Below are positions 28,400 to 40,854 of a DNA stretch of 64,000 nucleotides, one piece after another. Position numbers and translations under genes: made by a program. The notes under the pieces were generated by a model. The model was given only the letters and a program-made list of their open reading frames with translations. It was not told the DNA's origin and made no database searches. Origin of the DNA: Puffinus mauretanicus (Eukaryota > Chordata > Aves > Procellariiformes > Procellariidae); assembly GCA_023333565.1 (NCBI GenBank), contig JAJKFH010000553.1, forward strand, positions 806,001-870,000, written 5' to 3'. Each line of letters starts with the position of its first letter. The first letter of the stretch is position 1.

Positions 28400-28899
28400 T
28401 TAGAATGCTAAGTATAAAGTCACTGCTATTGTTAGCCTGTGAAAATGAGCAGAATTTACTAGAAGAGTATGTTAGATCCTGAACTAAAAGAAGTGGATGC
28501 TTTGCTGGGAAGGAATTGCTTTCCAAGCTGACTCCTTATTCTACTTTAATTCTTTTCCATCTAAAAGTGTACTAAAAACCAGAAATGAGAGGCAAGATTG
28601 AAATGGACTCTATTAGCAGATGCATGGGAGGTCATGTATTTCTTGTTAAAGTACTGTGCCTTGCATTGGTTATGACATTTGAAAGCAATAGAAGAGCCTG
28701 CGCAAAAGAAAGTAGATACGGAAGGGATGGAAATGTTTGGTAATTAGTAAATGTGAGGGGTTTTATAAACAACCTGTTGCAATCTTCAGTGTTTGGTTCC
28801 AGGAGTGACACTGTAGGGATAGTCCCTTGGGACTGATGCTCAGCCACATCCCTAGTCTGTTGTCATCCTCATCTTCCCTGCAGATAAATACTGTGTGAC

Positions 28900-29212
28900 A
28901 TCATCCTGGTCACTGTTGAAAATGTTGAACAACATGGGGCCTAATACGGATTCCCAGACATTGGTCATTGATCATTACCCTCTAAGCCTGGTGAGCCTCC
29001 CCACTTTTGACCCACCTAATAGCCCATTCATGAGGCCCATCCTTAGCTTCTAAATACAAATGCTGCAGGAGACTTACTAAATTGCATCTTCCTCTCTTCC
29101 TTTAGCCTTACTGTTGTGTTGGCCAATTTTCTCAGCACCCTTGAAGCCTCCCACCCAGCCCCATGAATTTGAATACATCCAGTTTCTCTAAATAGTTCCT
29201 AACTTGTTTCTC
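28900..29212 (-). pseudogene. Decayed CR1 LINE ORF2 fragment (antisense)
   Basis: Read on the minus strand, 29212-29130 encodes EKQVRNYLEKLDVFKFMG and, after a frameshift, RVLRKLANTTVR. Both match the segment just N-terminal to the CR1 reverse-transcriptase core. Lower coordinates encode W-A-I-R-W-V-K and then SVLGPMLFNIF, the RT motif that in CR1 reads (Q)GSVLGPxLFNIFIND. The fragment has in-frame stops and frameshifts and is dead. Only a few tens of bases separate the N-terminal block from the 'KAFD...' region, where an intact element has several hundred, so a large internal segment is missing. No 3' end of the element is present to the left. Homology is by eye against known CR1 protein motifs; the subfamily is not assigned. 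Confidence 0.85.
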
Positions 29213-29399
29213 CCCCACATTAGAGGAGATAAAATCAGTCTTGGTGTTTCCTCCCCAGCTAGCATGACTTGTGGGCACAGGCAGCAGAGTCCACGGTCTG
29301 ATTGTGCTTGGGCAAACATTTGAGCTGGACAGAAGCCTCCAGGTTCAGGTCTCAAAGCCATTCCGGGCATGCTTCTTCCTGTCTTCCCCACACCATTCT

Positions 29400-29680
29400 A
29401 TATTTAACTTCCCAAGGCTCATTAACCACAAGCCTGTACCTTGTTACCACATCAATTCAGTGGGGTTATTTTTCGGCTGCAGTTACGCTTCAATTTGGAG
29501 TATTAATTTCCTTTAACAGTTGCCCTATTAATCACTTTAACAATCAAATTAAGACAATTATTTTAATGAGTTAATGGATTATACAGAGCAGACGATACAC
29601 ATTTATAACCACTTATGCCAGAGCACTTTTATAAAAGTCAGCCTTGTCAATAATATATTAGACCATAAATGTACTCCTAT
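29400..29680. promoter_or_regulatory. Candidate conserved noncoding element
   Basis: This AT-rich, non-repetitive segment is dense in homeodomain-type cores. The TTAATCAC, CAATCAAATTAAG, CAATTATTTTAATGAGTTAATGG and TTTATAACC strings fall within about 130 bases (roughly 29500-29630). It is bordered by GC-richer, repeat-derived DNA on the left. The texture resembles vertebrate developmental enhancers, but conservation itself cannot be seen from one sequence. Confidence 0.3.
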
Positions 29681-32600
29681 AGGGTTGGGGGAAGGGATGG
29701 GAAAGTGTTCTGTTTGACTGATTTAAATATGTCTGCCTCATCTCTGTGGGAGCTTTTACGTGCTCTGCACCTATTAAAATCAAGTGCCAGCCATTGAAAG
29801 GAAGAGCTGTTATTTTTTTCTGGGATATTAGTGCTAGATGGCAGGGTATTCTCTTTTAGATTGCCTCTAACGTGGCTGCTCTGGATATGTCATCAAAATG
29901 AAGCTTTTTTACCACATTTTTCACATATTTTCTCAAGCAGATGCTGCATTACAAAATTCCATCATCGCTCCCTTGGTTCACAGCTCTCCACTCCTCATGT
30001 GGAAATTTTGGCCTGAGGAAGTGGGGGAGTTATTCAAGTATTGAGTCCTGACACCTTTCATATTTCTCTGATTAAAAGCATGATTTCTTGTGGATTTCCA
30101 CCCTGCCAGGGCAATTTAGATTGACATTTACAAGAGATAGAAAGACAGCAAGGTTAAGAGTAGAGGGACCAAACCCAACCTGTGCAAGAATATATGGACA
30201 TGCTTTCATCCCACGAGTCAGGGCAGGTTTGTATAGGCTAAGTTTTTGTCATTGATGCTCATAAGGAGTTGAAGAGCTTTAGGCAAAAATGTTCTTGCTA
30301 TGATCAATAGAAGCCATACCTTTTAAAGGCTCCACTAGCAGTTGAGCATCTGACAATGAAAAGAACAGGGGAAAATCAGCCAGTTTGAGGCCCTCTAGTT
30401 CCCTGCCTCTCTCAAGTACAGATTAATAATGACCTCTCTCATCTTAATGTTCCCAAAGCTGGGACTGAGTGCAGAACACCAGCAACTACCATTGGAGTAT
30501 GGTAATGAGGGAACTCGAACTGAAGCACTTTATTTCCTTTGGACCAACTTCTGGGCCCAAGTCTTCTACCCATGAGCAGCAGGTGCCTGATAAACTCTGG
30601 CGGAAAATATACTTTTCTGTGTTGTGCACATTTGCACAGGGAGCCCTATGCCACCTAAGAAAATGGTGCCCTCATCAGCCCTCATCTGGCTGAACTAGGA
30701 AAAGCACTTGCATCAGGATTTCCAGACTCATGACACTCAAAATAGAAAGCAACTGTTTAAAATGTCTTTCTAATGGCAGAGATATATCAACAAGGCTTTG
30801 CTTTCTGCAGCTGAATCCTATGATTGATCATACAATTTCATTGTGCAAAAATCCATTTATATTCCTGAAGCAGTTTCTGCTAAGATAATACTTCAGTTAT
30901 GTGGCCATCTATACCAATAAACTCTGGGGCTTATAGAGCTATTGGAATCTTTACAAGGGATATGCCACAATGCTGTTGAGATAAGTAACATCTTTCCAGT
31001 TTAAAGCATTTATTTCCAGAATCAAGGTATGTGCTTGTGGGTGGGATAGGAATATACATCAGAAAGACTGAATCAAAATGACCAGGATGAGTTGGGAGGA
31101 GCCGAAATAGATGTTATTGTGACCATAGTTGGAGAGAGTGGTTTTTTCATGATCGTTGTACTTAGGGTGTATATATGGAAAATTCACTTGACTGTCCTTC
31201 AGAGAGGAATAGTAGGTAACAGGAAACTGCCTGATTATGCACACTTGGTGTGTAAGGACCCTGGGACCCATCCCTAGCCGATTGTTGCCAGCCTGAGAAA
31301 CATTAAAGAAATGTGTTTAGAAAACCTGAGCTAAGGAAGAGACTTTGGCTATGCCTACATTAGCAAGTAGTGCAGCCCAATAGCAGAGGATCTATAGCAT
31401 GAAACAACTGGTGGTGAGGACCCAATATCCATATTACAAGCTTTGATGACTTTTCTGCAGACCAGTTAACTGAATGCCCAGCAGGCACTGCCACATATCA
31501 TGGGAGTCCCCAGAGGACATTTTCTTCTGAAAGGGGTCCAGGCTGCACGCTCTGTGACAATGAGGATATGTGCTTCAGAAATGTACTGCTGATCTGAACC
31601 AAAATTCTAGCTGAAATGCACCTTCTGTTTGAGGGAGGGAGAAAGAGAACTAAGTACTCACTCTTTCATGAAATGCCAAGGATTTTAAAGGTAGTGGCTT
31701 TGCAAGACATGCGCTAATCCTGTATTACCTCTGCTTGATGAGTGGAATCTGACCAGCAGAAACCCCCCTTACCTGAGTAAAGCGTTTAGCAAGGAAGGGA
31801 TGTCCATTACCTTCTTAACAGACAATGGTGGGATCACTAAAAATTCATTCCCTTAGAACATTTTTATGTCCTTGGTGAAAGGTCATTAGAAATACATTAG
31901 AAATACATAATTTAAACTCACAACACATTAATCTACATGCAAAAGCAAACTCACAAATGTAAAGTATTTATTATTTGCCAACAGTACATCTTTCCTGTTA
32001 ACATCAGCAAGAGTAAGCGATGTTATTCTCTTTCTGGTTTGCTGGGCAGTTAGGGAGTTAATGGGGTGAGGCAAGCAAATAGTCAGTCCATGAATCTTTC
32101 TTTAAAAAAAAAGAAAAAGGCAGCATTGGTCTTGTGACGTTTACTGCTCCTCCAGCACATCAGAGATAATGCAGTGATTACTGCCATGAGCTGACCAAGA
32201 AGCCATCTCCAAAGTCAGGAACGGAAGGCACTGCTGCTACATTTCTGAAAAGCGGAATCAATTTCTAGCTCCTGCATGGCCTTGTGTTAATTTGCCCACT
32301 TTTCACTTCCCTCCCTGTGAGAAGTGACAATACGTCCACCACGGGCCATAAGGACTACCTCGCTGCTAACGGCACTATGCTCTGCCTGTGGACATCTATG
32401 TCACAGGTGCACTCTGGATGCTCTGAGCCCTTTACTTTGCCTTTGGACAGGACAGGTCAGGTGTGTGCCTTCCTAGACAGGATTTGGATCCTGATTTATT
32501 ATCATTCATTTTAAATTAATACTGGGGAGATGTTGTGTCCTAGAGTTTAGGTGTCAGCGTATGAGTACAGAAGTTCTAAGCCCTTAAGGCAGTTCATTAA

Positions 32601-33041
32601 ATATCATGCTCCAAGACAATGGTCCTTTTCAGGTCTAGGACTGGGAAGTACACCTTTCAAAGCTACTATATTCAACACATAATTTGAGTTCTAATATAAA
32701 ACCATAATATGATTATATTCAGATACATTTTCTTTTCTGCTTTGGTCTTTCACACCTACTAGTGTTCCAAATCCTAGTTACTTTAGAGCAACTTTTTAAT
32801 AGCAAAATCAATTTTCTCTAAGCAAAATTTCATTATCACAGAATTTTCGTTAAAAAGGTGTCTGATATAAAAAGTAGAGGATGGGAATGAGTAAAGTGCA
32901 AATCATTACTGTAGTTTTCTTTCAGATTGGTTTGCACTCTGAAGAGATATCCAGTACTTGTACAATAAATAGTGACCAGCACCTAAGAGAAAATTTTGGG
33001 CATCTAGTTTATAGGTTATTCCTTCATGTCATGTACTTTCC
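29681..33041. other. Gene-free stretch, no supported exons
   Basis: I find no supported gene or recent mobile element. There is one small direct tandem duplication: CATTAGAAATA occurs twice back to back at 31884-31905. Some sequence around 31330-31370 faintly recalls an old amniote repeat, but too weakly to annotate. Confidence 0.5.
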
Positions 33042-33105
33042 TATCACAGGAACAGAGAACCAGGAGGAGCCTTTTATTCCATCAAGTCCAGTCCTCTGCT
33101 AAATC
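33042..33105. repeat. Possible ancient CR1-type relic
   Basis: The block 'cattccatcaagtccagtcc'-like text (33077-33092 reads 'attccatcaagtccag') with 'cctctgct' after it, preceded by 'cagagaaccaggag', resembles the 'ccatctagtccagtcccctgct' segment of old CR1-like amniote repeats. It is short and diverged, so the call is weak. Confidence 0.35.
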
Positions 33106-33589
33106 TAAACATCATTTTTCTCAAATGGAAACACTGGCAATTCCCACAGAGTCTTCTGCCTGTCAATTTTGATGTTAAGATGGTACTTTAGGGCATTCTG
33201 GGTGCACGGGTACTACTTAGGTGAGCCTCCTTGCCCCTCCCAGCTGTAGATATCAATAGCATTTTCATCCTAGATGGAAGTTCTGTGGCAACCAGGAGTA
33301 AAGACACCTGACCAGTCCCACACTTATTACAAAAATAAGAAAACAAATCCTAGAAGTTCTTGAAAGGAGGAACGTTAATCCAGTAAATAGAAGAGTGTGC
33401 AAGATTGAGGACGTGATTATTTTTTAAAATGGAGACTCAAAGTCTATGGTTACAAACCATACATCTATTATTATCTGCAGATCTAAAAGAACAATCTAAA
33501 GGTGTTTTTTCTGCAGTGCTAGCGCTAAATGTGGCACAGAAACGTATTTTTAAAATTTGATGAAATTAAGATCTTGGGGTCCATATATT

Positions 33590-33660
33590 TGACCTCTAAA
33601 TTGGGTAACATGTCACTTTGACACAGGGCTGTTGTGAGTGTAATTTACTGTAGGCACTCG
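33590..33660 (+). repeat. Possible MIR-like fragment
   Basis: 'ACACAGGGCTGTTGTGAG' (33621-33638) followed by 'tgtaatt' matches the CATAGGGTTGTTGTGAGGATTAA block of MIR-type elements. Nothing upstream or downstream extends the match confidently. Confidence 0.3.
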
Positions 33661-33839
33661 TTCATTCTGTTGTGGAGGCCATGTCAGCATTAAAAATTTG
33701 GGCACAGAACCAAATTAAAATGAAGTGGGCAAAGCTGTGCTCTAAGAATCCAGAAATGCTATTAGACAGCTAAGTGCATTAAATGCTGCGCTTTTCACTT
33801 TCTATCCCAAATGCTTCCTTATTTCCTACCATGCACATC

Positions 33840-34060
33840 TGCTCAAAGACACTATTTCTATGATTTATGTATATTTTATTTTTATTAACACTTGTGCAGA
33901 GCTCCTTGCTGAAATAAAGAGGATAATAAAAAATTATTGCCACGTTTATCACAGGTGTAAGTGTCAAACCTCAGTCATGACTTATTTCTCGCTACCCAAA
34001 AAAGCCAAGCTGATGCTTTCTCATTCTTGGAGCTTATTTGCATAGTGTTTGAAGTCCCTT
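33840..34060. promoter_or_regulatory. Candidate noncoding element with octamer site
   Basis: This AT-rich, unique-looking stretch contains a perfect POU octamer in reverse orientation, ATTTGCAT (34036-34043). It also has TAAT/ATTA-type cores (33875-33935) and a TCATGACTTA palindrome-like string. No reading frame or repeat explains it. Function is inferred only from motif texture. Confidence 0.25.
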
Positions 34061-35034
34061 GTCAATGTGGTTTTCTTCAATTCTCTCTAGGGCCAAGATG
34101 AGGTCAAAATAATTCCTCCTGCCTTTTAATCTCAGCATTGTCTTGCTGGAATGAAGCAGACGAAGGCAAACATTATGGTCTCAGGATTTTACTATACTTA
34201 AAAGACAATCTTCGCCATGTCTTCCAGACTACCACAAATTCTTATTATTAAAATGTTAGTGCCGTAATGCAATGACAGTTATCTGAATTTGAGGACTCAG
34301 TGTAGCATCTGTAGACCACAGCTCTGGAACCATTCAGCTAGACAGTCCAGACGATATTATACTGGGATCAGTGCCCTTAATTTGGCTCCCTGCTAAATGA
34401 TGCCTCTAAGAAGAGCAGTGATATTTCTTCACAAATGGCCCATAATCATGTACCATTCCTGTCCTAAAGCGAAGAATGTCCACAGTCAACACAGCAATTC
34501 CCCACACCATGGAAACAGTGAAAAGGAGAAATATACCTCAGGAGAAAGGATGTTTTGGCGGCTTACACTCTAACCTATGAGCCAGGGGAAGAAATGGGTT
34601 GGAAACCTTGCTCTTCGTGTCAGCTTGAAGGAGATTGAGTCAGTGAGGATGCAAGATGGTGAGGCTCTAGGACAATAATGGGGCTATGCTACAAACATTA
34701 ACTGTTTTCAATTTATGTTATGGACAGTTAAAGTTGACTTGAGGTAGGTGGCAACAAATGAAGGGACAATATATGAAAAACCAGAAACATTATCCGGGGT
34801 ATGAACCTGGTGTCAAAGAGCAGGAGCAGACCACAGAGAAAGGAAAACGCTGGTCCCAACGATGACCTAGATGAGCAGGATGACTGCTTTCCAAGGAAGC
34901 AAAGTCCCTCACCCAACATTTGAGATGAGCTGTATTTCCTTGTCAATGAAATTCATTCATGAAGAGTCCTGTTCTTCAGAAATCCTCACCGTCAGAAATC
35001 TTCAAATATAAGCCATCTCACTAAAATGAATCAT

Positions 35035-35290
35035 TAGCAAACCCTCTCTTCCTCCCCCACTATAAGCGCTCTATTAAGCAAACGAAATAGAGGCCTTCAG
35101 ACTCTCTCCCTTTTTATTCTTCCTTGTGATGAACTGCATAATGAAAAAGATATTAAGCGGGTATAAATTTTATACGGGCCCATCGAAATGGCAAAGCATT
35201 ATAACTACGACAATAAACCAGGGCCATATTTTTGTGGAGTGTTTAAATGTAGCATGCACATGCACTGTGACTATTCCAACTCCACTGTTT
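35035..35290. promoter_or_regulatory. Candidate conserved noncoding element
   Basis: This unique, evenly mixed sequence runs from about 'ctcccccactataagcgctc' to 'gcacatgcactgtgac', with motifs such as ATTAAGCGGGTATAAATTTT, TATACGGGCCCATCG and CGACAATAAACC. CpG dinucleotides are more frequent than in neighbouring DNA (AAGCG, TACGG, TCGAAA, CTACGAC), which is unusual in AT-rich methylated vertebrate DNA unless selection keeps them. No long frame or repeat explains it. Conservation is inferred, not shown. Confidence 0.35.
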
Positions 35291-38066
35291 CCTCCCAAGC
35301 CAACAAGCTGCCAGGAGAACTGGACACCCCCAGCTCCTAGCTTGTATGTGTATACTAATGCTGGCAGCTCCCTACACAGGACTCAGTCCCTCTTGCTTTT
35401 CATTTGGAGGCTTCAGCATTCTCAGGGATCAAAATTAAGAGCAGCACTATAAACAAAGCCTCAGCCAGGGAATTTTGTTCCTAGATCTTGCTGCAAAACA
35501 GGGATGGTTTTTGTTACTGGTATCATTTCTGCTCCTATGATCTGGTTCATTTTTTCTAGAAAGTAGGACAATTCAGCAAACTGAACAACATTAGCAAGGC
35601 TTAATATTCTTATGATTCTGGCAGCACAGAGGGCTACTTTAAAAAACAAAGATAAATGTAGGTACAGAGGATTCCATGCGTCCGAAGTCTGAAGGTTAAA
35701 GCAGGCATCTGTCACAATGTGTCTGCCAGCAAACACATGTTTGCATTTAAAAAAAAAAAAACATCAATAGCATCCTGGATCCATGTATTTACAAAGGCAC
35801 ATAGCAGTTCATTTTGTCTTATTCACACAAGATCTCTATCCTGCCCAGTGACTGAGAACCCTTAATACGATAGAATGGACTCTGTTCACAAGGGTTACGT
35901 TTACCATGGCCAGTATTATGGAAATTCATTGGGTTTCTTACCTTTTCTATAAAACATTTATTTCATAAAACTATTAATAAATCATTATTGGATTCCAAAT
36001 AGGTAAGACTGAATCCTTTGCAAATGCAGACCTCATAGCAATTTTACAGTAATTGATATAAATCCAGTAATAAATTTTGGAGGGAGAAGTCACTGACCTT
36101 TTGAATAAAATCCAACACCTCTACATCTCTTGAATTCCATTCTGAGGTTGTCTGCAGAATGTGGCCTAAGGCTACTGTCTAAGAGCTGCCGAGCATGGAA
36201 GATTTTGCTCTCAAGCCCACTCGCATCAACACTGCTGGTTGTATCTCACAGTCAAGACAACAAAGCTACTCTAGCCAGTACATAAATGCTGGATTCTTTC
36301 TCTCATCTCTTTTCAGTAAAGCTTGCCTTTTCTTTTATGCTGTTGAAGCTACAAATCAATTGCAGAAATAATGCCTCTGCCTATATAATGGCTTATGGAA
36401 AGTTAGTAGAATGGAAAAGTTTTATTGAGCTGATGAGTAACATGCATCTGTCCCTTCTGCGTACAAAGATTAGCGTGCAGGAAATAATACTGTAAATAAG
36501 GACACACTTATCCAGAAGTTCTCCTTCAAAATAGAAGCAACTTTTCCTATTATTCCTGTTGTTGTTATAGTCTGCATGCATGCTGCTGACCCATGCTAAC
36601 CATTTCATAAAAATAAACTTGTGGTCTGAAAATATGCCAAGTCACCTTCTCACTCTGCCTCAGAGAAGGCCTTGGCTGTTATGCTTGGAGACACATGCAT
36701 AGATCACTCATTGTAATTTCATTAAGGCTGCAGAATCTGGTTATCAATTCCTCATTTAGTGCAATTTACAGAAAAAAATCAGTTAGGCTAAAATCTGTTC
36801 TTTTTATTGGTAACTTTCCAATTAGAGTTCACAGTTCAACTCAAGCTGTTTGACTGAGAGCTTGTTCATCTGTAACAGATCAGTCTGTTGATGAGCGTAT
36901 CCCCACTGGGGAAAGAGCTTCCCAGAAAGGCACTGCTGGAGACAGTCATTCATAGAAATGACTCAAAAAGGTCGTTTTGCCTAAATACTATCTCATATAC
37001 TAAAACTGTAATCACCCCACACTACTCCTATATATGGTCTTAGGGACCCAGCCTACATGAAGCAAGGAGGTATCTTGCCCATTCTTTTATGGGCTCAGCC
37101 TGAGGCTGTTAATACAGAGTTTAGTAGCTAATAGCTTTTCAGGGAATCTTATGATAGTTCAGATCCTCTTGGAAGGGGCCTACCTGTGAATATAGGCAAA
37201 GGTTAATTTTAAACTTGAGGTGTAGGATAGAGGAAAAGAAGAAAAACCAAACACAACAAGTTAGGCTTATTAACATTCCTGCCTCTTACAGCATTTACAG
37301 GAGATAGTCTACAGTCTGCTAAGTTCTTTTTGGTCTGAAGAATAAAGCGTAGCTTTGCTTTAGTATGCTACTGTTGCTAGCTCCTGATATTTCTTATGTG
37401 GTTCACAGGAAATTCAGCTTGCCTCCATATACCTCCTGCAGCCTGCAGATTATTTGTCCTGCTGATTTGAACTAGGCTGAAGTTCAGGTACATAAAAAGT
37501 AAATTTGTCCCAAGGCTAGAATCAAAACTGGTTTTGGAACATAGGAGCCCATAGATCTGAGGCAGATAGCTTTCTCTTATGAAAAGACAGAGCACTTGAA
37601 ACTCGTATTATTGTCATTGAATAACTGTGGATGGTTTCTATGTTTAGCAACAGAGGAAATGAGGCATCTAGCTGTGGATTAAGCCTAGAAAACTGCAGCC
37701 AGCAGCATGGGGAGCCAAGGAGTACAGTTGAACGAGAGCCTTGGCTAGAAGCCAGAAGAATTGGCTTAGATTCCCCAGATAAGGCATTTCTTTCATTCTT
37801 TCTGAACAACGTCTAGATTTAGATGCTAACAGCAGATAGGCTAACAGCAACTCCAATTCCTCCATACCGTGTTACACATTCATGTCACATTTTTTATTTT
37901 TGTCCTTTTTATTTTTTCCAACTGTATTGATTCTTCTCTGTGAGGAAAGGAGTGCTGAGTTCAGTGGTGGGCTGTTCAGCTGAGTGTTTCCAGAGAGGAG
38001 CCAGCATTTTGGAAATCTGAAGGAAGGAAAGTGCTCATAAATTCAGGGTGCACTGACACTTGACAT
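35291..38066. other. Gene-free stretch, no supported exons
   Basis: I see no supported gene. There is an A13 run at 35749-35761 without a poly(A) signal or duplicated flanks. Overlapping short minus-strand frames near 37377-37865 have no recognisable motifs. Confidence 0.5.
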
Positions 38067-38072
38067 TGTATG

Positions 38073-38102
<30 letters not shown>
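38067..38102. repeat. (TGTA)9 microsatellite
   Basis: There are nine perfect tetranucleotide units without interruption, a likely length-polymorphic locus. No gene context is visible. Confidence 0.95.
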
Positions 38103-38103
<1 letters not shown>

Positions 38104-38640
38104 CATGTTTTTACCTTTTTTCTCTGCTACTGTTAAAAGGTAAGTTAAGTCAAGTCCAGAGAAATAATAGGAACTGTGAGTTTTGGGCATGATTCCCCTG
38201 ACTTTACTGCTCTGAGCTTAAATCCACAAAGCATTTATCGCAAGCACACAAATACCTTTAAGTACCTGCACCCTGATCCTTCAGGGTGAGTTCACCATCA
38301 TCCTGCAGTTCCTGCAGATTTTCTTGAGGACTGGGAACTAAAGATAGTGTCCAGTGTGAATATGTTCCCCAAACCTTGCATGAGTGTCAGAGAGGATGCA
38401 AGAAACAGGACCACTAGCATCACTTCTGATACTTTGCATATCTTTGCAGTAGCTAGGATATAGTCGAGGCCTCAAGCTGATTCTCCATGGCCAGCCTCTC
38501 TGCAATTACTGTGTTGCATAATTCCAACACTTTCATGGCCTCATACTCACTCAGCCCTGATGTCAGGTTTACAAGCCAGAGAATCTGGTGTTAAGTGCTA
38601 GTTAGAGAGCACTGAACATCCTGCATACTCCTAGACAGCT

Positions 38641-38765
38641 AAGTTATTTTGACCAAGAAGCTTCTTTTTCTTCTCCATGCCTGTATTTGTTCACCTGTAA
38701 GATGAAAGCATCGTTACTGTACTTTGCAAAGCACCTAAGATGTCCTGGTGAAACATGCTGTAATA
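38641..38765 (+). repeat. MIR-like ancient SINE relic
   Basis: The order 'aagttattttgacc' ... 'ccatgcctgtatttgttcac' 'ctgtaagatgaaa' ... 'tttgcaaagcacctaagatg' parallels the MIR 3' half (CAAGTTACTTAACCT..., TGCCTCAGTTTCCTCATCTGTAAAATG..., TGTAAAGCGCTTAGA...). It is diverged and identified by eye. Confidence 0.45.
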
Positions 38766-40854
38766 GAGTCAGGTATTAATACAGAACTGAAATACAACTA
38801 CTAGATCATTTGTGCATTAGGAGTCAGTTGTTAAGTTTTGGCTGTGACTCTTCCTTTTCAGATAACTTAGATTTCGTCTATTTCTAGCAAAATTACTGAA
38901 GAGCTACTCCAGAAAAACACAGTCTGACTAAGCAAATGTTCTCCCTGGTGTGATAGCAGCATCCACAAATTTGAAGAAAAAAAAAAATCACAAGCAAGGC
39001 AAACTCCAGGGTCTCTACAAAAGCTGTTTTCTAATAAAACATTATCCCCTCAGGAAATTAATTCGTATGCTTAATTGGTTCAGAGGAGTCATCTCCAGCA
39101 CGACCCCTTAAGGACTTTGCCATAATCTTCTTTTATTACCCCATGCTTGCTGATAAGAGCTGGAGCATTTCCTGCTCGCTTTTGGGATCAATATATAGCA
39201 GCATTCGTGTTTCTTTTGGATCAAATTGCCACAGAGTCAGAGGTGATATATTGGTCAGAGATGTTTGTTTCAACTAGCTCAGCTAACTCAGTGGAAATGG
39301 AAACATGGCGAGGAGGAATGTGTGGTCAGATCCGAGAGACTAAGGGGGTCCTGGCTCCATTTTTGCCACTGACAGATTAAGGTATCACAGACAAGTTGCT
39401 CTCTCCCTGTTTTCACATTTGCTGAAAAAAGGGTATAATTCTGGGTGCCACTCACTTCATTGTAGGGGGGTTAGGACAAAACTGAAGACCCGTTTAAGCT
39501 CTCACATAAATCCATGTACTGTCTCTGTCTCAAAGACAATTTCATCTACTGAGTCCACTTCCCCAGGATGTTGTGAGATTGGGGGATTTGCTGTCGTGTG
39601 TCAGTTGCACTGTTTTAACTGAACGTAAACCATTGCACCAGTTCAGTTAAACAAGCTCAAGTTGTGCACAGCATTGATGTTGGTTTAAACTTGGCTTATG
39701 CTGTTTCACCAAACAAGGCTATAATCAAACCTCTTCGGAGAGATCCATCTCTGCCAGTGAGCGTGTTGCCACAGCAGATAGCCAATACCAACCCGGTATC
39801 AGAGGCTAAGTCCCTCAGATCTGCAGGCAAAGTGGTCCATGCAAGCACTCCCTAACCTGCTTCAGAAGAAATCAGCTATGTGAGCTCAGGTCATCAATCT
39901 AATCATTTTAAGCCACACCAGCTGATTTTGCCTGTAGCAGTACAGGCAGAGTTGCAGAAACTGCCCTGCTGGCAGACTAACAGGCTGCTACCTCCAGCAG
40001 AGTACTACTGAAAAAATGCAGAGGCGATGAAGTTTTTCAATTGGCAAAAAGGTTTACAGAGTGAGTATCTGTCTGACAGTATTTGCTACGGTTTTAAACT
40101 TTGCTTGATAGTAATTTACATTGCATTTGTATGAATAAGCTGAAATGATATCAAATGAGTTTAACTCTCTGCAGAATTTTCGTATGTGCATAGTTGTTCC
40201 AATTTGACCAGACAGCAAAGATACCCAGATAACTAAACCATGTTTGCGTGTAATCCAGATCTTGATTTTTCTTTGTGGAGTGCCTTGAGATCTGCTTTAA
40301 GAAGCTCTAGAAATGTAAAGCATTTCTCAGATGTACAAACTATTTTTATTTTATTGAGGTTCATAATTGAATTTATTTGTTTTGCAATATCACATTACTC
40401 AGCAGTTGATAATAAAAAGGTAAAAGCAGGTAATAAAAACCTAAATTCTCCAAAAAGGGTTAAAATTCAGAATGTTAGTAATAGGAGTGGACCTGCATTG
40501 TCAAACACAACTTTCAATATGTTTCTTTCTCTGGATGATGATATGGGAATTAAAAGATTACTCATGCTCTGTTCTAATCAAACCAATAATCTACACACCA
40601 GATGCATAGCCCACTGGTTACCTCATACATTGCCAAAGAGACTTTTCTAGTAATTCGATAAAAACTGGGCTTTGGCATTTGTGTACATAAATGGGGCTTG
40701 GTTTATCTTCCGATGTTTAATAAAGATCAGCTGTGGAGCACAGTAAGTGTGACTTCAAGGCAAATAATCTCAGAACATATTGCATTCTATAGCTTTGTAT
40801 TTACTGAGTAACACTTATTTTCTGGAATAAGCTCAGCAAATTCATTTCCAGTTG
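38766..40854. other. Gene-free stretch, no supported exons
   Basis: No gene is supported. The 136-codon plus-strand frame at 40240-40650 lies in AT-rich DNA and lacks domain motifs. Its start overlaps a possible old repeat tail ('gtgccttgagatctgcttta' near 40280). Sequence near 39030-39130 (AATTAATTCG, CTTAATTGG) is motif-rich but not diagnostic. Confidence 0.5.

Noticed and set aside
40240..40650. 136-codon plus-strand frame
   Set aside because: Lies in AT-rich DNA; its first part resembles an old repeat tail ('gtgccttgagatctgcttta'). No domain is visible.
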